Part shown: positions 1 through 8,009 of the stretch, piece after piece
Position numbering within the stretch: position 1 is the stretch's first letter
Layout: each line of letters begins with the position of its first letter
Origin: Hyphomicrobiales bacterium
Lineage (GTDB): Bacteria > Pseudomonadota > Alphaproteobacteria > Rhizobiales > Rhizobiaceae
Direction: 5' to 3'
Length of the DNA: 16,145 bases
Assembly: GCA_015654965.1 (NCBI GenBank)
Contig: JAATGD010000398.1
Span: forward strand, 1-16,145
Program-made: the position numbers and the translations under genes
Notes under the pieces: model-generated
Database searches by the model: none
What the model was told of the DNA's origin: nothing
The model's input: only the letters and a program-made list of their open reading frames with translations

Positions 1-1150
1 ATTTCACATCCGTTCGGTGCCCTACCTGCTCCTGATGATGGTTGATCGCGATATAGCTATCGCGCCAAATATCTTTGGTTTCAGGTCGAAAGAGATAGCT
101 TTCGGCATTGCGCCAGTCGCGATCACTAAAGAGATAATAGGTCGTGGAGCGAACAGAGACATTCTCGTCCGGCGTCCACTCGGCTTTGAATTGCGTTATA
201 TGGTCATGGAAACGCACGCGCGAGTCGAGAACGTTATAATTTTCGTAACGAAGGCGCTCGTCCAGCTTGCCATTGACCAACGGTGTACCGAAATAGGCCG
301 ATGGCTTGTTCAGTCCATGATCGTGAGAAAGCGTCAATGCCAGATCGTCAGTCGCCTGCCAGCGCAGCCCGGCTGAAATGGCATAGCTTGAAGCATCCCC
401 GCGCTCCATCCAGCCATCGGATCCCTTGGCACTGATATCGAAATTATAGGCAAAGCGTTCATCGATCGGCCCAGCGCTGCCGAATGCGATAGCTTTCTGG
501 CCATCGGTGCCGATCATGGCGCGCATTTCGTTGCGGCGGCCTTCGGTCAGCGGCTTTTTCGGCACGACATTGATCGCACCGCCAATGGACCCTTCGCCAT
601 AGAGAACCGATGCCGGACCGTGCAGAACCTCGATGCGTTCGACTGTCCAGCTGTCAAAAGGAAAGGTAATGGTGCCGGAACCGGGATAGAGTTTCACTCC
701 GTCATAAAGCCGCGTGACAGAACCATGGCCAGTAAAGCCACGCATACCGAGGGATGTGCCACCATTTCCGGGTGTGCCGAGAAAATTGATGCCGATGCCG
801 TTGCGCACGATTGCCTGATTGACATCCATCTGCCCGCGTTCGCGGATCGTATCACCGTCGATGACTTCAACGCTCGCTGGCGTCTCGCGCGCCGTCAAGC
901 CAAGCCAGCTTCCGGCATTGGAAGCTTTGTCAAGGTTTGGCCCGGCTGCTGTGCTCTGCGTGGTAATCGTGACGGGATCAAGCATGATGTGCGGCTGATC
1001 ACGACCGGACGCAGCTTGGGCAAAGGCAGCGCCACCTGTCAGGGACAGCAATCCTGCCGTTACAACAAGCGTTTTCTGGCAGCGGGATGGCGGGAAAGGA
1101 CGTGTGAAATCGCGTGGCGCAATAAGCGCAAGAATTTTTAGAGAATACAT
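1..1150 (-). CDS. TonB-dependent siderophore-type receptor, 3' end outside window
   Basis: Outer-membrane gated channel, seen here as its first 383 codons and open without a stop to the left edge; family members run to roughly 700 residues. The reading frame is uninterrupted from ATG 1150. Visible parts: an N-terminal export signal with hydrophobic core TLVVTAGLLSLTGGAAFA, a TonB-box-like segment LDPVTITT, then a plug with TARETPASVEVI, VERIEVLHGPASVLYGEG and GGAINVVPKKP, and the first barrel strands. The plug resembles siderophore receptors (TIGR01783 style) more than classical BtuB. A cobalamin riboswitch lies 114 bases upstream on the same strand, so the cargo is probably a corrinoid or cobalt chelate; that is inference. 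The start is uncertain: in-frame GTG codons at 1189 and 1180 follow the strong Shine-Dalgarno GGGAGG (1198-1193) and would add 13 or 10 residues. Confidence 0.9.
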   Translation of the reverse strand, partial: MYSLKILALIAPRDFTRPFPPSRCQKTLVVTAGLLSLTGGAAFAQAASGRDQPHIMLDPVTITTQSTAAGPNLDKASNAGSWLGLTARETPASVEVIDGDTIRERGQMDVNQAIVRNGIGINFLGTPGNGGTSLGMRGFTGHGSVTRLYDGVKLYPGSGTITFPFDSWTVERIEVLHGPASVLYGEGSIGGAINVVPKKPLTEGRRNEMRAMIGTDGQKAIAFGSAGPIDERFAYNFDISAKGSDGWMERGDASSYAISAGLRWQATDDLALTLSHDHGLNKPSAYFGTPLVNGKLDERLRYENYNVLDSRVRFHDHITQFKAEWTPDENVSVRSTTYYLFSDRDWRNAESYLFRPETKDIWRDSYIAINHHQEQVGHRTDVK

Positions 1151-1263
1151 TGCATGGTCCAGCGGTACGTTGCTCGTCACCGCGACCACAGTCCTCCCAT
1201 GAATACATGGAATTCTGTCTTTCACCGAGAAACCCCGCCCGATGTGCACGCGTATGACTACGG

Positions 1264-1434
1264 CTGACGGCAGGTCTCCTGGCTCGCGGCTCACTGCTTT
1301 TCGTCGCCTTCCCGGGACCGCGGACCCAGTGGCATGTGACGAAAAACTAACCGCCTACAGTTGCGGGGGCAGCTGCGGCATCGGGCCTTGACCTTCACCG
1401 CATTCCCTTTTGATCCCCTTTCGGGAAACCGTCG
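1264..1434 (-). ncRNA. Cobalamin (AdoCbl) riboswitch
   Basis: Read on the minus strand this stretch carries the hallmark blocks of the cobalamin riboswitch in order: the P1 5' side CGACGGTTTCCCG, then GGGAATGCGGTGAAGG, then GCCCCCGCAACTGTA, a variable helix region, and the B12-box GCCAGGAGACCTGCC followed by CGTCAG, which closes P1. The conserved core is intact. It precedes the minus-strand TonB receptor (start 1150-1189) and should repress it when cobalamin is plentiful. The divergent plus-strand operon is not downstream of it. Confidence 0.95.
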
Positions 1435-1438
1435 CAAT

Positions 1439-1468
1439 CACATAGGCGTTACTGAATGGATTAGTCAA
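1439..1468 (-). promoter_or_regulatory. Probable sigma-70 promoter of the riboswitch transcript
   Basis: On the minus strand TTGACT (1468-1463) is followed after 18 bases by TATGTG (1444-1439). Transcription would start near 1432, at the base of riboswitch P1. The -35 is good and the -10 is mediocre; the position relative to the riboswitch is the main support. Confidence 0.45.
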
Positions 1469-1484
1469 GCCAGTCAGGGGAATC

Positions 1485-1499
1485 TGCATCACCGATGCA
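1485..1499. repeat. 15-bp perfect palindrome, possible operator
   Basis: TGCATC-ACC-GATGCA is a perfect 6+3+6 inverted repeat. It lies between the two divergent promoters, just upstream of the proposed riboswitch promoter. Its size and place fit a dimeric repressor or activator site, but I do not recognise the motif. Confidence 0.35.
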
Positions 1500-1569
1500 A
1501 AAGCGAACGGGTTTGGGCATTGGATAAACTCCTCACACATGTTGAAAGCGCTACGAAAGCACTTGCGCG

Positions 1570-1586
1570 ATGTAATCTTATTACAT
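1570..1586. promoter_or_regulatory. Zur-like operator, distal copy
   Basis: ATGTAAT-CTT-ATTACAT is a perfect 7+3+7 palindrome. It resembles the alphaproteobacterial Zur consensus as I recall it (ATGTTAT...ATAACAT) except at one symmetric position and the centre. It overlaps the proposed -35 of the plus-strand receptor/CobN-like operon. Assignment to Zur is inference; the palindrome itself is directly visible. Confidence 0.5.
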
Positions 1587-1608
1587 AGTAAGAATGTAAC
1601 GGTATAAC
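1580..1608 (+). promoter_or_regulatory. Probable promoter of the receptor/CobN-like operon
   Basis: ATTACA (1580-1585), a 17-base spacer and TATAAC (1603-1608) give a 4/6 match at the -35 and a good -10, with a start near 1615. That leaves about 34 bases of leader before ATG 1649, too short for a riboswitch. Both elements are embedded in the two Zur-like palindromes, as expected for steric repression. Confidence 0.45.
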
Positions 1609-1610
1609 AT
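1594..1610. promoter_or_regulatory. Zur-like operator, proximal copy
   Basis: ATGTAAC-GGT-ATAACAT is an imperfect palindrome whose right half matches the recalled Zur half-site ATAACAT exactly; with flanking bases it reads AATGT...ACATT. It covers the -10 of the plus-strand operon. It begins 24 bases after the distal copy and shares its ATGTAA half-site. Confidence 0.5.
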
Positions 1611-1648
1611 TTTTTTCTATGTCAACAGACTATTCGCGTGGGGGTTTC

Positions 1649-3624
1649 ATGCAAAAAAAACACGTTCTCCGGGGGCTTTCCGCTATTCTTGTCCTGTCAG
1701 TCGCTGCTCCCGCAATTGCATCAGCGCAGACGCTTGATACAGGAACGACTCTTCTTGACCCTGTCGTCATCACGGCAACGTCGAGCGAACGGTTTCTGAA
1801 AGATGCGCCTGCCAGTGTCAGCGTCATATCTGGTGACGAGCTGCGTGAACGGCCGGTCAAGGATCTGGCCAGTGCCGTAGAAGGAACACCGGGCGTCCAG
1901 ATCAATGGCATCGGTCTGGGGCGCAAGGGCATATCCATTCGCGGGATGCTGCCTGACCAGACTCTTATTCTGGTCAACGGCACCCGCATCAGCAACTCCG
2001 CCTCGGGCATTGCCCATTCAGACTATGAGCTGGACTGGGTACCGGCTGAAGCGATCGAGAGGGTTGAGGTGGTGCGCGGCCCCATGTCATCACTTTATGG
2101 TTCCGAAGCATTGGGTGGCGTGATCAATATCATCACGCGGCAGGCAACCGATAAATGGCAGGGTTCATTCTCGACACTGGGTACGCTCACCGAGCATGGT
2201 CTTGGTGGCAATGGCTACAACGTCTCCGGCTATGCCGGTGGGCCGCTGGTTCCCGGAATACTGGGGCTTAATCTGTGGGGTGCTTTCAAAGGTCGCACGG
2301 AACTCGACACCCCGCAGGACAGGCGCGTCACGTCGCTCAGTGACGAAAAGGCTTTCATCGGCAATGCCACACTGACATGGACGCCGGACGAACGCCAGCG
2401 CATCGACCTTTCCTATGGCGCAGGCTTTGAAAAGCGCTGGCGCAACATGTGTGCGGGCACCGGACCGTTTCCGACATTCTATCGCAGCGACGATGACATC
2501 TGGCGCCAGCGCCTTGCGCTCACCCATGAAGGAAAATGGGACTGGGGAACGAGCCGTGTCAGGCTTTACAGCACGACGCTCAAGCGTGAAAACAAGCGTA
2601 GCGACGGCGCGCCAACATCCAATCCACAGCGTTTTATCGACAGCGTGGGCGATGCGCAGATAGGCTTTTCTCCCTTTGAAGGTCACAAATTCACGCTGGG
2701 CGGTGAAATCCGTCAGGAGCGCCTGAAGGACACAACCGTCAATGAGGACGGCCGTGCCAGGCAACTGCATTATGCAGGTTTTGTGCAGGACGAAATCACG
2801 CTCGGTGAAAAGTGGGAACTGGTTCTCGGAAGCCGTTTTGACCATCATGAGCCTATGGCTGGCATACCAGCCCCAGAGCCTACGCCCTTTATCACCTCAG
2901 CGAGACGTTGACCCTTAAAGGTGGAATTGGAGCGGGCTTCAAGGCACCGACCCTCAAGCAGCTATCACCCGATTATGAAGCCATTGGCGGCGGCGGGCGC
3001 TTTACCATCATCGGCAATCCCGATCTGGAACCGGAAACCAATCTCTCATTTGAAGCGGGAGCCGAATATGAGAACGGCATCTGGTCTGCCCGTGCCATGG
3101 TCTTTCACAACGACGTCGATAATCTGATACAGACTGTCTGCATCCGTCGCTGCTCTGCATCGGCAGGTTCCGTACGAACCTATGAGAATGTCGATGAGGC
3201 GCGGATGAGAGGCGTCGAACTGGGTGGTGGCGTCGAACTGCCATGGAACATGCGGCTCGATGCCAATTACACTTTTATCGACCCCATCAACAGAAAGACC
3301 GGCGAGCGCCTGGAAGATCGCTCGCGCCATCTGGCAAATGCCACCCTTGCATGGTCTCCGCTTGAAAATCTGACCACATCTTTCAAGGCGCAATATGTCG
3401 GCTCACAGGACTATAGCGAGACTGTTCGTGGCGCATCCGTCAAGAAGAAGCGTTCCGATTATACGATCTTGTCTACCTATGCCGACTACAAGCTCAATCA
3501 TAATACCAATCTGCAATTCGGGATCGAGAATATAACCGATGTCCGCCTTGCTGACGACGCCAGCGAATACACATTTGCGGATGAAGGTCGCCGTTACTTT
3601 CTCGGATTACGGGCGAGTTTCTGA
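1649..3624 (+). pseudogene. TonB-dependent receptor (CirA/BtuB-like), frameshifted
   Basis: Outer-membrane receptor, about 658 residues once repaired, at the head of a metal-uptake operon. ATG 1649 is preferred over the in-frame ATG 1619 because GGGGG lies just upstream and the product then opens with a clean signal peptide (MQKKHVLRGLSAILVL... ending AIASA). A TonB-box-like LLDPVVITATSS follows, then plug motifs DAPASVSVISG, AIERVEVVRGPMSSLYG and GGVINIITR. The first frame runs to a TGA at 2909-2911, but barrel coding continues in another frame (YGWHTSPRAYALYHLSETL) from about 2852, through GAGFKAPTLKQL, to the terminal GLRASF and TGA at 3622. One base appears lost near 2850, where GAGCC is probably GAGGCC. 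The stop lies 2 bases before the CobN-like ATG, so the two were translationally linked. Either a true pseudogene or a sequencing error. Confidence 0.9.
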
Positions 3625-3626
3625 CA

Positions 3627-6600
3627 ATGCGCATAGTCGTTTTCATTGCACTCGTACTGGCGCTGCTCACACCTGCGTCCTTGGCAGACGTTTTCCCACA
3701 GTCGAAACCAGTGGTCGTGCGCGTTCTGACAGGCAGTTTTGTGCTGCCAGAAAAATTTCACGCAATTGAACCTCTTGCCGCCAAGGCAGGTGTCGCACTC
3801 GAATTTGTCAATGTAGAAACCGCGAATACTCCACCGGATGACTGGTTGACTGGCGTGGATATGGTGATCCTTGATGTGCCGCGCCCCAGTGACCGCATGC
3901 GCGTGGAACAGATACTGGATGATCGGCTGGAAAAGAGCGCCATTGCCAGTATCACCATCGGCGGCGGACAACCCCGATGGCATGGCATCGAAGCTGACAA
4001 GGCCAAAGCCTTGAGCGGATATTATGCCGCTGGCGGCGCTCAAAACTTTCGCAATTTCTTTGCCGCGATCCGCATATGGAAAGATGGTGGCGACTTGGCG
4101 GAAGTGCCGCCCGTTGAGCGCAGGCTTGCAGCGGGGTTCTGGCATCCCGATGCACCGCATATATTCGGAACAATCGATGCCTATCTTGACTGGAACAAGT
4201 CGCGCGGACTGAACGATGAAGCCCGGGTCGGCTTCATCATCAGCGCGTCTACAATCGGCAACATGCAGACAAAACCTCTCCTGTCTCTTGTCAGACGCGC
4301 TGAAGCGGCTGATCTCACGCCTGTCGTCTTCTGGTTCGATGGCAGCGACCCGCAAGCACTGGCCCGGATTGCAAAGCCTGCCGGTTTTCATGCAATCGTC
4401 AACCTCACCCATATGCAGAACGGCACCGCACGCAGCGCCGAGTTTCTCGATATCGACATTCCAGTCATCCAGACATTGGGCTTTCGCGAAGGTGGCCCCG
4501 CAGCGTGGAGCAAGGCCATGTCCGGTATTCCGGCGCGGACGGCTGCGGTCTTTCTTGCCGGACCTGAAAGCTGGGGCATGAGCGACCCACTGGTGCTGAG
4601 CGCAGTTGAAAATGGCGCGGAAGTCATTCTTCCGGCGCAGCTTGACGCTCTCATGGGAAAATTAAAGCGCCTTGTCGCCCTGCGCCGCAAGAAAGCCCCT
4701 GAGAAACATCTGGCCATACTGTTCTGGAATTATCCGGCGGGTGAAAAAAACCTCGCCGCCTCCAATCTCAACGTGCCAGCAAGCATCGACAACATAACAG
4801 CCGCACTGGCTGGGGCGCGATACGATACATCTCCTCTTCAGGAACAAGAGATCATTGCCGCGGGGCAAGCCATGCTTGGCGGCCTTTATCGCACCGTGCC
4901 TTTGGAAAGTCTGCTGGAACGCGATCTGGCCGTTGCATTTCCTGTCTCGGATTATCAACGATGGCTGAATTCGCTCTCGCCGACAAAGCGTCACGCTTTC
5001 CTGCATGCGGGCGAGCCGCAAAAGCACTGGGCCGTGCGGCAGGTGAACGGTGTAGACAGTTTCATCATCCCGCGCCTGAAGCGGGGCAAGCTCGTCATCA
5101 TGCCCCAGATGCCGCGCGGTGATCGTCCCGGTGCGCATTATCATGATATGGCAGCCGCCCCCGATCATCTCTATATGGCCGCTTATCTGTATCTGCGCGA
5201 GCAGGAAAGAGTGGATGCCATCATACATCTGGGCACGCATGGCACGCAGGAATGGCTTCCGGGCAAGGATCGCGGGCTTTCAACCGAAGATGAGCCTTTT
5301 CTGGCTGTCGGTGACGTGCCGGTCTTCTATCCCTATATTCAGGACAATGTTGGCGAGGCATTGCAGGCAAAACGGCGTGGCCGCGCGGTCACGATCAGCC
5401 ACCAGACACCGCCCTTCGCCCCTTCCGGTCTTTATGACGCTCTGCGCGATATCCATCATCTCATTCATGACTATGGTCAACTCGATGAGGGTGCGGTGCG
5501 TGAAAGGACAGCGAAGGAAATTGCCGATGCGGCCATTTCCACTCATATGCATAGCGATCTAGGCTGGACTGAAGAAGCTGTTCGTGCGGATTTCAACGCG
5601 TTTCTGGCCGTTTTGCATGATCACCTTCACGAACTCGCCAGAACGGCGATGCCGCTCGGCCTGCATCGCTATGGAAAAGCCGCCGACTCCGAACGTCGGC
5701 TTGCAACGGTCATGCAGCAGCTTGGCAAGCCTTTCTATGAGGCGGTTGGCAGTGGCGGCGACGAGCTGTTTGTCGATGACTTTACCAAGCTCAAACAGAC
5801 GGCCCCTTATGTCACGCTCAATCAATATCTGCGCGAAGGCGCGGATCGTTCGACGCTCAACCAGTCCTTGCAGGAAATGCTGCAAAAGGCCGATGCGCTT
5901 GACGCCAATCTCTCTGCACCCAACGAAATAGAAGCCTTGCTTGCGGGGCTTGAAGGCCGTTTCGTTGCGCCGGGTTCCGGCGGCGACCCGATCCGTAATC
6001 CCGAGGTTAAAAGCGGCAGAAATCTCTATGCTTTCGAGCCGGATAAAATCCCTTCAAAACCCGCCTATGAGGCGGGTGGCAAGGCTTTCGAGCAGCTTGT
6101 TTCCGCTTTTCGCGAGGACAATAAGGGCGCATTTCCGCAGAAAATCGCTTTCAGCCTGTGGTCATCTGAAGCAATCCGCCATCTGGGTGTAACCGAGGCG
6201 CAAATTTTACATGCGCTCGGACTGCGCCCGATATGGGACGAAGGTGGACGCATAGGCGAACTGGAAATCATACCGGAGCAAAGCCTTGGCCGCCCACGTA
6301 TCGATGTCGTGGTGCAGGTGACGAGTGTGTATCGCGACCAATTCGACGGTTTCATGCGGCTTCTCGCTGATGCCATAGAACGCATCGCAGCACTTGATGA
6401 AAAGAACAATCCAGTTGCCATCAATAGCGCACGCATCGCACTGGCCCTGCAAGGCAAAGGCCTTTCACACGAGGAGGCGCAAATGCAGTCCCGGCTGCGC
6501 ATTTTCGCCAATGCACCAGGCAACTATGGCACCGGCCTGCCGCATATGACGCTGGCTTCAACGCGTTGGGAAAACGATTCCACCCTTGCCGAGCAATTCC

Positions 6601-7526
6601 TTTCCAGCACGCAATTTGCTTATGGCGCGCATCAATGGGGTGTTGTCTCCAAAGCTGGCAATCTCTTCGCCACGCAATTGAAGGGCGCACAGGCTGCGGT
6701 CATGTCGCGCTCGTCCAATCTGCATGGTGTGCTGTCCACGGATCATCCTTTCGAGTTTCTCGGTGGCCTGTCGCTGGCCATCCGCCACCTCGACGGCAAG
6801 GCACCATCGCTCTTCATTTCGGATCTGCGTCACGCCAGCAATCCGCAGACGACACCACTTGCGCGTTTTCTCTCCGATGAACTGCGCACCCGCTACCTCA
6901 ATCCACACTGGATCGAAGGCATGAAGGGCGAAGGCTATGCCGGGACACTGGAAATGCTCAATGTGGCCAACAATCTTTTTGGCTGGCAGGTGACGGACCC
7001 TTCGACCGTCCGCGCCGATCAATGGCAGGCCATGTTCGATACCTACGTGGCCGATACACGCAATCTCGATATGGATGCTTTTTTCGAGGCACATAATCCG
7101 ACGGCACAAGCCCAACTCATGGAGCGCATGATCGAGGCGATCCGCAAGGGATATTGGGACGCCCCGCAGGAGACGCGCCAGAAACTGGTCGAACGCTGGC
7201 AGGAGCTTGCCTCGCAACATGCGGTCAAGGTCGGCGAAAAAGCCACGAAGGATTTCATCGGGCAAATGGCAGCAGGTTTTGGTCTTGTGGCCACGCCGCC
7301 CCCCATGGATGAGCCGAACGCAATGGACCAGTCACCAGATAAGGGAGAGACTTCTTCTGCCCCTGCCACTCAAACGGTGTCGGGACAGGTTCTGGAAGAA
7401 GTTCAGCCATCAGGCAAGACGGACTTTGACTGGCAATTTTGGGCCAGCCTGCCCTTCATAGCCGGGCTGATCCTGCTAGGTGCAGGCATCGAGTGGCGCG
7501 CAAATTCCGCCCGCCGAAATGGATAA
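3627..7526 (+). CDS. CobN-like metal chelatase, exported and membrane-anchored
   Basis: A CobN/ChlH-family large chelatase subunit of 1299 residues. The family inserts metal into corrin or porphyrin rings, usually in the cytoplasm with ATPase partners; related HmuS proteins of Bacteroidetes act in heme uptake. The family motif HLGTHGTQEWLPGK sits near residues 532-545, and C-terminal CobN features include STDHPFEFLGGLSLA and NPHWIEGMKGEGYAG. Unlike cytoplasmic CobN it starts with a signal peptide (MRIVVFIALVLALLTPASLA) and ends with a Ser/Pro/Gln-rich linker and a transmembrane helix (about 1271-1288), followed by the positively charged tail WRANSARRNG. This places the bulk in the periplasm. 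It follows the receptor by 2 bases and precedes an ExbB-like gene by 21. No CobS/CobT or ChlI/ChlD-type ATPase is nearby. Likely role: removing metal from, or handling, an imported metal chelate. Family is certain; substrate is not. Confidence 0.93.
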   Translation: MRIVVFIALVLALLTPASLADVFPQSKPVVVRVLTGSFVLPEKFHAIEPLAAKAGVALEFVNVETANTPPDDWLTGVDMVILDVPRPSDRMRVEQILDDRLEKSAIASITIGGGQPRWHGIEADKAKALSGYYAAGGAQNFRNFFAAIRIWKDGGDLAEVPPVERRLAAGFWHPDAPHIFGTIDAYLDWNKSRGLNDEARVGFIISASTIGNMQTKPLLSLVRRAEAADLTPVVFWFDGSDPQALARIAKPAGFHAIVNLTHMQNGTARSAEFLDIDIPVIQTLGFREGGPAAWSKAMSGIPARTAAVFLAGPESWGMSDPLVLSAVENGAEVILPAQLDALMGKLKRLVALRRKKAPEKHLAILFWNYPAGEKNLAASNLNVPASIDNITAALAGARYDTSPLQEQEIIAAGQAMLGGLYRTVPLESLLERDLAVAFPVSDYQRWLNSLSPTKRHAFLHAGEPQKHWAVRQVNGVDSFIIPRLKRGKLVIMPQMPRGDRPGAHYHDMAAAPDHLYMAAYLYLREQERVDAIIHLGTHGTQEWLPGKDRGLSTEDEPFLAVGDVPVFYPYIQDNVGEALQAKRRGRAVTISHQTPPFAPSGLYDALRDIHHLIHDYGQLDEGAVRERTAKEIADAAISTHMHSDLGWTEEAVRADFNAFLAVLHDHLHELARTAMPLGLHRYGKAADSERRLATVMQQLGKPFYEAVGSGGDELFVDDFTKLKQTAPYVTLNQYLREGADRSTLNQSLQEMLQKADALDANLSAPNEIEALLAGLEGRFVAPGSGGDPIRNPEVKSGRNLYAFEPDKIPSKPAYEAGGKAFEQLVSAFREDNKGAFPQKIAFSLWSSEAIRHLGVTEAQILHALGLRPIWDEGGRIGELEIIPEQSLGRPRIDVVVQVTSVYRDQFDGFMRLLADAIERIAALDEKNNPVAINSARIALALQGKGLSHEEAQMQSRLRIFANAPGNYGTGLPHMTLASTRWENDSTLAEQFLSSTQFAYGAHQWGVVSKAGNLFATQLKGAQAAVMSRSSNLHGVLSTDHPFEFLGGLSLAIRHLDGKAPSLFISDLRHASNPQTTPLARFLSDELRTRYLNPHWIEGMKGEGYAGTLEMLNVANNLFGWQVTDPSTVRADQWQAMFDTYVADTRNLDMDAFFEAHNPTAQAQLMERMIEAIRKGYWDAPQETRQKLVERWQELASQHAVKVGEKATKDFIGQMAAGFGLVATPPPMDEPNAMDQSPDKGETSSAPATQTVSGQVLEEVQPSGKTDFDWQFWASLPFIAGLILLGAGIEWRANSARRNG

Positions 7527-7547
7527 CTTCATGAAACGGAATATCCC

Positions 7548-8009
7548 ATGAACGGTATTGAACTCGGTCTTTATGAGACCTCCCGTCTTTTTCTTTTGCC
7601 CATCCTGTTTCTCATTATCATGGCACTGGCCTATGCCTTCATCATGGTTGGCATGTTTCTCGCCGAAGCGCTCCAGCGCTGGCGCGGCAACCATCATGCC
7701 ATGCTTGCGACCGACATTCCTTCCGACGATCTTGAACTTGAAATTATGAAACGGCTGGAATGGCTGCGCATCGTCTCACGTACCGCGCCTATGCTGGGTC
7801 TGGTTGCGACCATGATACCCATGTGGCCGGCGCTGCTTGCCCTGAGCAGCGGCGATGCAAAATCGGTAGGTGAAAATCTTGTCGTCGCCTTTTCTTCCGT
7901 CATTCTGGCCCTGATTGCGGCCAGCATCACCTTTTTTGTTCTGACGATACGCCGCCGCTGGCTTTTGGAAGAGTTACGCGCGGCAGAACGTGTCCGGGAG
8001 GCAAATTGA
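7548..8009 (+). CDS. Small ExbB/TolQ/MotA-family proton-channel protein
   Basis: Inner-membrane protein of 153 residues, well below the usual 230-240 of ExbB. Three helices are visible: about 14-38, 79-99 and 107-134. TM2 carries APMLGLVATMIPM (80-92), matching the ExbB/TolQ pattern in which the small polar residue (T88 here) lines the proton path. TM3 contains paired serines (S116, S117) followed by ILALIAAS. The large cytoplasmic loop of ExbB is cut down to about 40 residues. The gene starts 21 bases after the CobN-like stop and its TGA overlaps the DUF2149 ATG. Expected role: stator that uses proton-motive force together with the next protein. It probably drives the CobN-like chelatase or this receptor rather than the general TonB complex; that is inference from context. 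Confidence 0.88.
   Translation: MNGIELGLYETSRLFLLPILFLIIMALAYAFIMVGMFLAEALQRWRGNHHAMLATDIPSDDLELEIMKRLEWLRIVSRTAPMLGLVATMIPMWPALLALSSGDAKSVGENLVVAFSSVILALIAASITFFVLTIRRRWLLEELRAAERVREAN

Noticed and set aside
620..1141. Plus-strand open frame of 173 codons opposite the left receptor.
   Set aside because: It is antisense to a clear TonB receptor, has low-complexity unlikely composition and no recognisable domain.
1461..1520. Minus-strand 19-residue ORF (MPKPVRFCIGDADSPDWLD) with a good GAGGAG ribosome-binding site at 1534-1529.
   Set aside because: It overlaps the palindrome and the proposed -35 of the riboswitch promoter, no promoter for it is evident, and I recognise no family. A chance match cannot be excluded.
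3594..4412. Minus-strand open frame of 272 codons opposite the start of the CobN-like gene.
   Set aside because: It is a shadow of a well-supported coding frame; the product is rich in Cys, His and Arg without any domain and has no matching context.
3627..7526. Calling this gene a cobN of the aerobic cobalamin pathway.
   Set aside because: Signal peptide, C-terminal anchor, and receptor plus ExbB-like neighbours contradict cytoplasmic cobalt insertion; no cob genes are present.
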